64,000 nt of DNA from Paragordius varius (Eukaryota > Nematomorpha): the NCBI GenBank assembly GCA_964247055.1, contig OZ176056.1, positions 9,362,001-9,426,000 of the forward strand. The letters are read 5' to 3'. Of the stretch, positions 1 to 9,734 are shown piece after piece (within the stretch, counting starts at the first letter, position 1; each line of letters starts with the position of its first letter). A program made the position numbers and the translations under genes. The notes under the pieces are model-generated. The model had not been told where the DNA came from. It ran no database searches and saw only the letters and a list, made by a program, of their open reading frames with translations.

Positions 1-1230
1 GTTTTTCTAAAAATAATACAATTTCGTCTAAATTCCATTCTTGACCCCGAAATATCCACGATTCAGGCTGGTTTCCGAAAAGGTAGAGGATGCCGAGATA
101 TGATATGTAACATGAGGTGGATAATCGAGAAACACATCGAATTTAACAAAGAATTGCATATGTGCTTTGTCGATTTTTCCAAAGCATTTGATTCCATCCA
201 GCACAATAAACCACGGAAAGCTCTAAAACAACTCGGAGTATCAACACATTTAATCAACATCATATTTTCAATTTATTCAAATTCCACGGCTATAGTATCC
301 ACACCATACGGTATATCTGACCCATGTAGGGTACAAGTCGGCCTCCGTCAAGGATGCGTTTTATCACCAATTCTTTTTAACGCATACCTGGAGTGCATTA
401 TAAGAAATATCCCACAAACTTACGGCATCAACGTAGGTGGGAACCTACTTACATCCGTTCACTACGCGGATGATACAGTCTTGATCGCAGACAGTGTAGA
501 CACATTATCGCAAGCCTTGCAAGTGTTTACAACTGAATGCAATAAATTTGGATTAAATATCAATTTAAAAAAAACAAAAGTCATGCAAATAAATCCGGCT
601 CAAACCAATCCAATAATCCTCAACGGCAACCAGATCGAAACAGTTAGCAACTACACGTACTTAGGTAGCATTATTTACAGTGAGAACAACTCTACGCCAG
701 AAATAAAGCGAAGAATTGCTATCGCTAAAGCAGTAACTTTTAAATATAACAGGATTTGGATGTCACATGACATTAAACTACAAACCAAAATCAGATTAAT
801 CAAAGCTACAGTTTTTCCCACATTCATGTATGGGGGGGAAAGCTGGACACTGAAAAAATATGATGAACGTCTAATAAATTCTTTCGAATTATGGGTTTGG
901 AGAAAACTTCTTCAAACAAAATGGACAGACAAAGTTTCAAACACCACCATTCTAAATAAAATAAACCCAGAAATGTCACTCCTTGGCAGCTTAACACGGC
1001 AAAAACTCTCCTTCTTTGGGCACATCATGAGATCCAGCTCACTCGAAAAATCACTGATGCTGGGGAAAGTGAGTGGTGCCCGAAAAAGAGGGAGAAGACG
1101 AACTCGTTGGATGGATAACATCCTTAAAGAAACCAATCTATCCTTATCCGACCTAAACACCAAAACCGGAAATCGCAATGAATGGAGAAGCTATATTTTC
1201 AATGTTGCAATTAGTCGGAATCGACTTTAG
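1..1230 (+). CDS. LINE reverse transcriptase, C-terminal part (partial)
   Basis: This is the catalytic part of the LINE polyprotein that copies element RNA into DNA at the target site. Seen in order: QAGFRKGRGCRD (RT motif 1 region), FVDFSKAFDSIQH (motif A with the first catalytic Asp), GLRQGCVLSPILFN (motif B), HYADDTVLIAD (motif C with the catalytic YADD), YLGSIIYSEN and EIKRRIAIAKA (thumb), then a C-terminal tail with FGHIMR and ARKRGRRRTRWMDNI. All catalytic residues are present and the frame is open to the stop, so this copy looks relatively young. The endonuclease part would lie upstream of the window. Confidence 0.92.
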   Translation, partial: VFLKIIQFRLNSILDPEISTIQAGFRKGRGCRDMICNMRWIIEKHIEFNKELHMCFVDFSKAFDSIQHNKPRKALKQLGVSTHLINIIFSIYSNSTAIVSTPYGISDPCRVQVGLRQGCVLSPILFNAYLECIIRNIPQTYGINVGGNLLTSVHYADDTVLIADSVDTLSQALQVFTTECNKFGLNINLKKTKVMQINPAQTNPIILNGNQIETVSNYTYLGSIIYSENNSTPEIKRRIAIAKAVTFKYNRIWMSHDIKLQTKIRLIKATVFPTFMYGGESWTLKKYDERLINSFELWVWRKLLQTKWTDKVSNTTILNKINPEMSLLGSLTRQKLSFFGHIMRSSSLEKSLMLGKVSGARKRGRRRTRWMDNILKETNLSLSDLNTKTGNRNEWRSYIFNVAISRNRL

Positions 1231-1256
1231 CAAACAACAACAACAACAACGTTACA
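1..1256 (+). mobile_element. LINE (non-LTR retrotransposon), 3' part, cut by window edge
   Basis: The reverse transcriptase frame is open from base 1, so the element starts before the window. After the stop codon comes a short (CAA)n tail at about 1231-1249, the usual kind of 3' end for elements that finish in a simple repeat. A second copy lies on the minus strand at 33549-35640 and has the same tail; a fragment lies near 49009-49095. The clade is not certain; the C-terminal region is of the type found in many arthropod LINEs. Confidence 0.9.
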
Positions 1257-1269
1257 TGTGGGTTTTTAA

Positions 1270-2513
1270 TTAAAATAAATATTTTTGTAGATTAAATTCC
1301 ATGACAGAGGGATATATCCATTGTTCGTAAGGGTTATGACTGATTTTAAATCTGTTATTTATATCGATTAATAGAAATCCCGGTAGCAGAGCCAATGTAC
1401 CCATAATATGCACGTCTTCCAAATGGGTATGCCTTGAGTAAAAAAAGCATGATACAATTTAAAAACTAAGGAAGGCTTCAAAGCATAAAACCATCCGTGA
1501 CAATAAGGTGGAAAATAAGGACTTGGGCATTCAGAGACATTTATGTAATATTTCATTTTTGGGTCTCGTACAGGCTGAGAATTAATGTACATTGGGCAAA
1601 ATATTATATCATAAGAGCTGCTATTATCATTAAATCTTTTTGAAAATTCCTTTTTAAATTTAGGATCAATATTTAACATGTCAAAGTTTTGAATGTTGCA
1701 TGTGTCATTTTTTGTTTGACTAACTGTTGTACGCTTCCGGTAGAGTTGCAATAAATCATCGCTTAGTTTTGAATCGTCCAGAACATAATCAAAGTATTCT
1801 CTTGGCTTAGGATCTATTTGATGATAGTGATGATCTGTAAAAAGTTTTGCTTTAGGCTTTAAAACATTCCAATTTTTTTGCATAAAATCTCCATGTTCTA
1901 CCTCAAATTTTTTAAGGTATAATATAACTTGAATAATATCTAAGTAAATATCATCCTCTGTTCTTATAATATATTTTGCATGAGCACAATAATCCAATAC
2001 CCATTTAAATCCCATCATAGTGGCATATGTTATGTTAGAATATGAATCAAGAAAACTAGATTGAAGAATATCATTGTATTTTAGACTTTCATTCATTATC
2101 ATAAACTGTAATTTCTTATTACCAACTTTACCCATAAGAAATAAATGCTGCACTACTAAATCGCCATACGTAAAATTCGCACCATAAATATTTCGAAATC
2201 TTTGTCTTAATTGGGAATGAGTAGGATTCGATAATATAAGTAATAATATAATATTTTTTGATTCACAAACTGTGCTTCCCGGATCAATTATTCGGATAAA
2301 ATTTAGTTCCGAAATAATGTTTTGTTTTGTTTTAGAGATAAAACACCCATGTTTTATATTGCATTTAGCTGTATAAGGCTCTAAACACTTTTTATTTATC
2401 ATTTTCAAAGATGAATAATCGATATTGTCCCATCTGGGTTGTTTATATTGATAAAGTTTATCGTATTGCGTATACATATATATTGTTACCGTGACCAAAC
2501 ATTTAAGCCCTAT
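1270..2513 (-). CDS. Beta-1,3-galactosyltransferase-like protein (GT31), last exon, frame slip
   Basis: GT31 enzymes are type II Golgi proteins that add galactose or N-acetylglucosamine in beta-1,3 linkage. Seen: RQRFRNIYG (family RxxxRxTWG), FLMGKV, YNDILQSSFLDSYSN, the DxD-type site RTEDDIYLD, and PPYCHGWFYALK (family PPYCxGxGY). The last family motif, LEDVHIMG, is in a different frame: there is a one-base slip near the A7 run at 1440-1446, after which the reading continues to a TAA at 1270-1272. One extra base in that run would restore the frame, so this is either a sequence error or a recent lesion. The exon starts after an acceptor ending ATATTAG at 2514. No in-frame Met precedes the hydrophobic stretch IGLKCLVTVTIYMY, so the N-terminal anchor probably continues in an upstream exon that I did not find. 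A long insert between the DxD and PPYC motifs is unusual. Confidence 0.85.
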
Positions 2514-3112
2514 CTAATATAAAAAATATCTTTAATCTTAAATTCACCTTCAAACATCTTTAATGTACCATCAAACATTTCAAATTCACTCTTAAGCATT
2601 TCAAAGTGACCCTTTAACATTTACAATTCGCTTTTAAACAACTAAATCTATAAATTATGCGTGTAGAACCATTCTTTGCTATTTTTCGGTATTATGTTAA
2701 TTTTGATAAAGTTTTATATTTTATAAATATAAAAAAAAGCAAAATTTTATTTCCTAAAACATAATTATTTTTAGATTGAACTAAAAACGTAAGAGAATGG
2801 GTTCTTTATATAAGGTAAAAATGCTCGAGGGTAAATCTGAGGTGTGTGGAATATAAATCATATCATAATTTTGGCTATTTTGGGATAATTAAATAAGGCA
2901 AATTTTCATCCTTTTATATTGGATGTAGATATTTCCAACTTTCATTAAATTTAATAAGTTTTAATATTTATCAATTGAAATTTTAGAGAATCAACCAAAC
3001 AATTATTTTTCCTTATAAATTTTTTTTAGAAATATCAATATAAAATGAAAATGAGTTTAGCTTAACTTTAAAAGGACTCAATTTTTTAAAACGAATTGTA
3101 AAAATTTATATA
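2514..3112. other. Non-coding, AT-rich, with family B transposon remnant
   Basis: At about 2541-2640 there are several AAATTCACC/AAATTCACTC words, and at about 2824-2850 their complement (GGGTAAATCTGAGGTGT). This looks like an old family B inverted-repeat element. I see no coding exon here. Confidence 0.4.
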
Positions 3113-3205
3113 CAGTAAAAAGTGAAATTATACGGACAAAAAGTAAAAATATAAACACATTTTTTTTCAACAACCATTCTTTTTCAAACCGTTTCCTTTT
3201 TAAGC
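3113..3205. mobile_element. Family A MITE, left end only
   Basis: Starts with CAGTAAAAAGTGAAATTATA and continues with CGGACAAAAAGTAAAAATATA. The right half is missing because the satellite-like array starts at about 3206. It is the only clear family A copy outside the JAK gene. Confidence 0.7.
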
Positions 3206-6200
3206 TATTTAATTATCATTAATGAATGCCCCGACAATAGCTTCGCCCATTTTTGGAATTACATCCCCAGTTCGGGCCTACCCCGTGTGAAAAATGGGTT
3301 AAGTCAATTTTTTGGAGAACGTGTTGAACCATTCAATTTCAAATATGATTTGTGTTTATTATTTTTGATCGCGTTGAATATAGTGTACTAACTTTATTGA
3401 TTTAGGCCCTCTTTTTACCCGCTCCCCCCGTAAAATGCCATTTTTTCAAAAAACAAAGTCCACAAAAATAATTTTTTAAATCTATTTTTCGTCCTAGGTA
3501 TGAGACCGTAAAAATTCAATATAGATTCCACCTATTCCCTGTTAAAAGGCCAAAATTTTAGTCAGGCGTTTCTTTGATGATAGCTGCTGGGTGAGTAGCT
3601 CCCCGCAAAAACTGATTCCTCATGTAACTTTGTGATCTGTTTACGGAAAACCGGTGATCCCAATCAAATCCCAACTTCGAAAAAATATAATCATTAATGA
3701 ATGCCCCGACAATAGATTCGCCCTTTTTTGGAATTAGGTCCCCAGTTCGGGCCTACCCCGTGTGAAAAATGGGTTAAGTCAATTTTTAGGAGAACGTGTT
3801 GGACTATTCAATTTTAAATATGATTTTGGTTTACTTATTTTCGATTGCGCCGAACATAGTCGACTCACTTTTTTGATTTAGGCCCTCTTTTTACCCGCTC
3901 CCCCCGTAAAATGCCATTTTTTTCAAAAAACCAAGTATACAAAAATAATTTTTTGATTGTATTTTTTTGCCCAAGGTATGAAACTGTAAATATTCGAGAA
4001 GGATTTTTCGTATTCCCTGTTAAAAGGCAAAAATTTTAGTCAAACGTTTCTTTGATGATAGCTGCTGAGTACGGAGCTACCCGCTAAAAACTGATTCCTC
4101 ATGTAACATTGTGATCTGTTTCCGGAAAACCAGTGATCCCAATCAAATCCAAACTTCGAAAAAATATAATCATTAATGAATGCTGACAATAGCTTCGCCC
4201 TTTTTTGGAGTTAGGTCCCCAGTTCGCGCCTACCCCGTGTGAAAAATGGGTTAAGTCAATTTTTTGGAGAACGTGTGGGACCATTCAATTTAAAATATGA
4301 TTTTTGTTAACTTATTTTTGATCGCGCTGAACATAGTCTACTCACTTTATTGATTTAGGCCCTCTTTTTACCCGCTACCCCCCTAAAATGCCATTTTTTT
4401 CAAAAAAACAAAGTCCACAAAAATAATTTTTTGATTGTATTTTTTTGCCCAAGGTATGAAACTGTAAAAATTCGAGAAGGATTTTTCGTATTGCCTGTTA
4501 AAAGGCAAAAGATCTAGTCAAACGTTTCTTTGATGATAGCTGCTGGGTACGGAGCTACCCGCTAAAAACTGATTCCTCATGTAACATTGTGATCTGTTTC
4601 CGGAAAACCAGTGATCCCAATCAAATCCAAACTTCGAAAAAATATAATCATTAATGAATGCTGACAATAGCTTCGCCCTTTTTTGGAGTTAGGTCCCCAG
4701 TTCGCGCCTACCCCGTGTGAAAAATGGGTTAAGTCAATTTTTAGGAGAACGTGTTGGACTATTCAATTTTAAATATGATTTTGGTTTACTTATTTTCGAT
4801 TGCGCCGAACATAGTCGACTCACTTTATTGATTTAGGCCCTCTTTTAACCCCCTACCCCTGTAAAATGCCATTTTTTTCAAAAAAACAAAGTCCACAAAA
4901 ATATTTTTGTATTTTTTTGTCCAAGGTATGAAACTGTAAAAATTCGAGAAGGATTTTTCGTATTGCTTGTTAAAAGGCAAAAATTTTAGTTAAACGTTTC
5001 TTTGATGATAGCTGCTGGGTAAGGAGCTACCCACTAAAAACTGATTCCTCATGTAACTTTGTAATCTGTTTCCGGAAAACCGGTGATCCCAATCAAATCC
5101 AAACATCGAAAAAATATAATCATTAATGAATGCCCCGACAATAGCTTCGTTCTTTTTTGGAATTAGGTCCCCAGTTCGGGCCTACCCCGTGTGAAAAATG
5201 GGTTAAGTCAATTTTTTGGAGAACGTGTTGGACTATTCAATTTCAAATATGATTTTTGTTTACTTAATTTTGATCGCGCTGAACATAGTCTACTCACTTT
5301 ATTGATTTAGGCCCTCTTTTAACCCGCTACCCCTGTAAAATGCCATTTTTTTCAAAAAAACAAAGTCCACAAAAATAATTTTTATTGTATTTTTTTGCCC
5401 ACGGTATGAGAATGTAAAAATTCGAGAAAGATTTTTCGTATTCCCTGTGAAAAGGCAAAAATTTTAGTCAAGCGTTTCTTTGATGGCTGCTGAATAAGGA
5501 GTATCTATCATATGTATAGGATGTTAAAAGATATATGGATATTAATACATTATATTTGGTCATCTATATATTTATAAAAATGGAAAATGCTGGCTTTGTG
5601 AGATGTTTCCGGAAAACCGGTGATCCCAATCAAATCCAAACTTCGAAAAAATATAATCATTAATGAATGCCCCGACAATAGCTTCGCCCTTTTTTGGAAT
5701 TAGGTCCCTAGTTCGGGCCTACCCCGTGTGAAATATGGGTTAAGTCAATTTTTTGGAGAACGTGTTGGACTATTCAATTTCAAATATGATTTGTTTACTT
5801 ATTTTTGATCGCGCTGAACATAGTCGACTCACTTTATTGATTTAGGCCCTCTTTTTACCCGCGACCCCCGTAAAATGCCATTTTTTTCAAAAAAAACAAA
5901 GTCCACAAAAATATTTTTGTATTTTTTTGTCCAAGGTATGAAACTGTAAAAATTCGAGAAGGATTTTTCGTATTGCTTGTTAAAAGGCAAAAATTTTAGT
6001 TAAACGTTTCTTTGATGATAGCTGCTGGGTAAGGAGCTACCCACTAAAAACTGATTCCTCATGTAACTTTGTAATTTGTTTCCGGAAAACCGGTGATCCC
6101 AATCAAATCCAAACATCGAAAAAATATAATCATTAATGAATGCCCCGACAATAGCTTCGCCCTTTTTTGGAATTTGGTCCCCAGTTCGGGCCTACCTCCT

Positions 6201-9150
6201 GTGAAAAATGGGTTTCGATTTTTTGGTGAACGTGTTGGACCATTCAATTTCATATATGATTTTTGTTTATGATCGCGCTGAACATAGTCGACTCACTTTA
6301 TTGATTTAGGCCCTCTTTTTACCCGCTACCCCCGTAAAATGCCATTTTTTTCAAAAAATAAAGTCCACAAAAATAATTTTTTAAATCTATTTTTCGCCCT
6401 AGGTATAAGACCGTAAAACTTCAATATGGATTCCACGTATTCCTTGTTAAAAGGCAAAAATTTTAGTCAAACGTTTCTTTGATGATAGCTGCTGAGTAGG
6501 GAGTATCTATCATATGTATAGGAGGTTAAAAATATATGGATATTAAAACATTATAAATGGTAATCTATATATTTATAAAAATAGAAAATGCTAGCTTTGT
6601 GATCTGGTACAGGAAAACCGGTAGACCCATTCCAATCCAATCTTCGAAAAAATATAATCATTAATAAATGCCCCGACAATAGCTTCGCCCTTTTTTTTGA
6701 AATAGGCCCCCAGTTCGGGCCCACCCCGTGTGAAAAACGGGTTTTTTTTGAAAACAGAAGTCCACAAAAATCGTAGACAATTTTGGGGAAAACGTGTTGA
6801 ACTATTCAATTTCAATATGATTTTTGGTTAATTATTTTCGATTGCGCCGAACATAGTCGAGTCACTTTTTTGATTTAGGCTCTCTTTTTACACGCTCCCC
6901 CCGTAAAATGCCATTTTTTTCAAAAAAAGTCCACAAAAATAATTTTTTAAATCTATTTTTTGCCCTAGGTATGAGACCGTAAAAATTCAATACGAATTCC
7001 ACGTATTCCCTGTTAAAAGGCAAAAATTTTAGTCAGGCGTTTTTTTGATGATAGCTTCTCGGTAAGGAGCTACCCGCTAAAAACTGATTCCTCATGTAAC
7101 TTTGGGATCTGTTTCTGGAAAACCGGTGAACCCAATCAAATCCAAACATCGAAAAAATATAATCATTAATGAATGCCCCGACAATAGCTTCGCCCTTTTT
7201 TTGGAATTAGGTCCCCAGTTCGGGCCTATCCCGTGTGAAAAATGGGTTGTCAATTTTTTGGAGAACGTGTTGGACCATTCAATTTCAAATATGATTTTTG
7301 TTTACTTATTTTTGATCGCGCTGAACATAGTCGACTCACTTTATTGATTTAGGCCCTCTTTTTACCCGCGACCCCCGTAAAATGCCATTTTTTTCAAAAA
7401 AAACAAAGTCCACAAAAATATTTTTATTTTTTGTTCAAGGTATGAAACTGTAAAAATTCGAGAAGGATTTTTCGTATTGCTTGTTAAAAGCCAAAAATTT
7501 TAGTTAAACTCTTTGATGATAGCTGCTGGGTAAGGAGCTACCCACTAAAAACTGATTCCTCATGTAACTTTGTAATTTGTTTCCGGAAAACCGGTGATCC
7601 CAATCAAATCCAAACATCGAAAAAATATAATCATTAATGAATGCCCCGACAATAGCTTCGCCCTTTTTTGGAATTTGGTCCCCAGTTCGGGCCTACCTCC
7701 TGTGAAAAATGGGTTTCGATTTTTTGGTGAACGTGTTGGACCATTCAATTTCATATATGATTTTTGTTTACTTATTATTGATCGCGCTGAACATAGTCGA
7801 CTCACTTTATTGATTTAGGCCCTCTTTTTACCCGCTACCCCCGTAAAATGCCATTTTTTTCAAAAAATAAAGTCCACAAGAATAATTTTTTACATCTATT
7901 TTTCGCCTTAGGTATAAGACCGTAAAACTTCAATATGGATTCCACGTATTCCTTGTTAAAAGGCAAAAATTTTAGTCAAACGTTTCTTTGATGATAGCTG
8001 CTGAGTAAGGAGTATCTATCATATGTATAGGAGGTTAAAAGATATATGGATATTAAAACATTATACATGGTAATCTATATATTTATAAAAATAGAAAATG
8101 CTAGCTTTGTGATCTGGTACAGGAAAACCGGTAGACCCATTCCAATCCAATCTTCGAAAAAATATAATCATTAATAAATGCCCCGACAATAGCTTCGCCC
8201 TTTTTTTTGAAATAGGCCCCCAGTTCGGGCCCACCCCGTGTGAAAAACGGGTTTTTTTTGAAAACAGAAGTCCACAAAAATCGTAGACAATTTTGGGGAA
8301 AACGTGTTGAACTATTCAATTTCAATATGATTTTTGGTTAATTATTTTCGATTGCGCCGAACATAGTCGAGTCACTTTTTTGATTTAGGCTCTCTTTTTA
8401 CACGCTCCCCCCGTAAAATGCCTTTTTTTTCAAAAAAAGTCCACAAAAATAATTTTTTAAATCTATTTTTTGCCCTAGGTATGAGACCGTAAAAATTCAA
8501 TACGAATTCCACGTATTCCCTGTTAAAAGGCAAAAATTTTAGTCAGGCGTTTTTTTGATGATAGCTTCTCGGTAAGGAGCTACCCGCTAAAAACTGATTC
8601 CTCATGTAACTTTGGGATCTGTTTCCGGAAAACCGGTGAACCCAATCAAATCCAAACTTCGAAAAATTATAATCATTAATGAATGCCTCGACAATAGCTT
8701 CGCCCTTTTTTTGGAATTAGGTCCCCAGTTCGGGCCTATCCCGTGTGAAAAATGGGTTAATTTTTTGGAGAACGTGTTGGACCATTCAATTTCAAATATG
8801 ATTTTTGTTTACTTATTTTTGATCGCGCTGAACATAGTCGACTCACTTTATTGATTTAGGCCCTCTTTTTACCCGCTACCCCCGTAAAATGCCATTTTTT
8901 TCAAAAAATAAAGTCCACAAAAATAATTTTTTAAATCTATTTTTCGCCCTAGGTATAATACCGTAAAACTTCAATATGGATTCCACGTATTCCCTATTAA
9001 AAGGTAAAAATTTTAGTCAAACGTTTCTTTGATGATAGCTGCTGGGTAAGGAGCTACCCGCTAAAAACTGATTCCTCATGTAACTTTGTGATCTGGTACC
9101 GGAAAACCGGTAGACCCATTCAAATCCAAACTTCGAAACCCCCCTCCCCC
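3206..9150 (+). repeat. Tandem array 1: twelve 470-540 bp units
   Basis: The word AATGAATGCCCCGACAATAG or a close variant recurs at about 3221, 3696, 4174, 4653, 5125, 5662, 6135, 6663, 7168, 7636, 8173 and 8678. Each unit also contains CCAGTTCGGGCCTACCCCGT, TTTAGGCCCTCTTTTTACCC, GTAAAATGCCATTTTTTTCA and TCTTTGATGATAGCTGCTG. Three units (starting near 5560, 6553 and 8062) carry an extra segment with a sharp boundary, TCTATATATTTATAAAAA, which is also the 5' end of the element at 21826. Short open frames inside the units are repeat artefacts. The array ends at a C-rich run near 9139-9152. Confidence 0.95.
5662..8680 (+). repeat. Higher-order repeat, two 1.51 kb copies
   Basis: Within array 1 the spacing 473-528-505 is followed by 468-537-505, so three-unit blocks of about 1,510 bp are repeated. 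The blocks agree almost base for base, for example 6591-6815 against 8101-8325, far more than neighbouring units do. This points to a recent unequal exchange or segment duplication. Confidence 0.85.
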
Positions 9151-9568
9151 CAGAAGTCCTAAGGACTTTCTCGGGCTGCGTAGCATCACGAGATTTACGA
9201 TAGTATATTATATAATAAACTCAACTATAATGGTGAAAATCAATATTTAAAAAATAGGAAACACGCAAGACTTTAAATTGCAAAAGCGTTTATTTTCATG
9301 TAACTGCATCTTATCACCCAAACAATATTCATTTAAGCAACCAAACAACATGAGATCTAAAAAACGCTTTCGAAACCGTTAAAATGAAAATAAATCGGTA
9401 AAACATTAAATTTTACTTGACAAAAATCAACTATCATAAAAAAATAAAGTATTTTTATTTAATGTGTGTTAGATTTTTACAATATACACTATTTCATATT
9501 TATGTGTTAATGGACATGTTCTATTTTTCGGAGTTGAAATGTGCGTTAACCTAAAAGTTAAAACAATG
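9151..9568. other. Spacer between array 1 and NUF2
   Basis: Contains the C-rich array edge and the segment CTCGGGCTGCGTAGCATCAC near 9170-9190, which resembles the 3' ends seen in some Helitron-like elements. The rest, to the NUF2 stop, is AT-rich and probably includes the NUF2 3' UTR. Confidence 0.35.
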
Positions 9569-9734
9569 TTATGCAACTTTGTCGACTAATGCGTCGTATT
9601 TTTTCATATTTTGTTGGAGAACTGATTCGGCCGTCTTTTCAAAATCTTTCAGCATTTGTTCCAATCGTTTGGTATCGTTAGAAAGAGTTTGTATTGTTTG
9701 TTGTTTGGATTGTATAACCTTTTCTAAAACTTTC
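9569..9734 (-). CDS. NUF2: NUF2 exon 6 (C-terminus)
   Basis: Acceptor ATTTTTTAG, phase 2; ends in VDKVA and a TAA. Pure coiled coil (KVLEKVIQSKQQTIQTL). 55 codons including stop. Confidence 0.8.

Noticed and set aside
912-1178. Minus-strand frame of 88 codons
   Set aside because: Antisense shadow of the LINE reverse transcriptase; the same shadow appears at 33589-33990.
4099-8854. Repeated small frames such as MKLNGPTRSPKNRNPF and MGSVSGKPVNPIKSK in array 1
   Set aside because: They recur once per repeat unit, change frame between units and appear on both strands.
3206-9150. Regular repeats considered as a CRISPR array
   Set aside because: Units are 470-540 bp without short repeats and unique spacers, in eukaryotic DNA.
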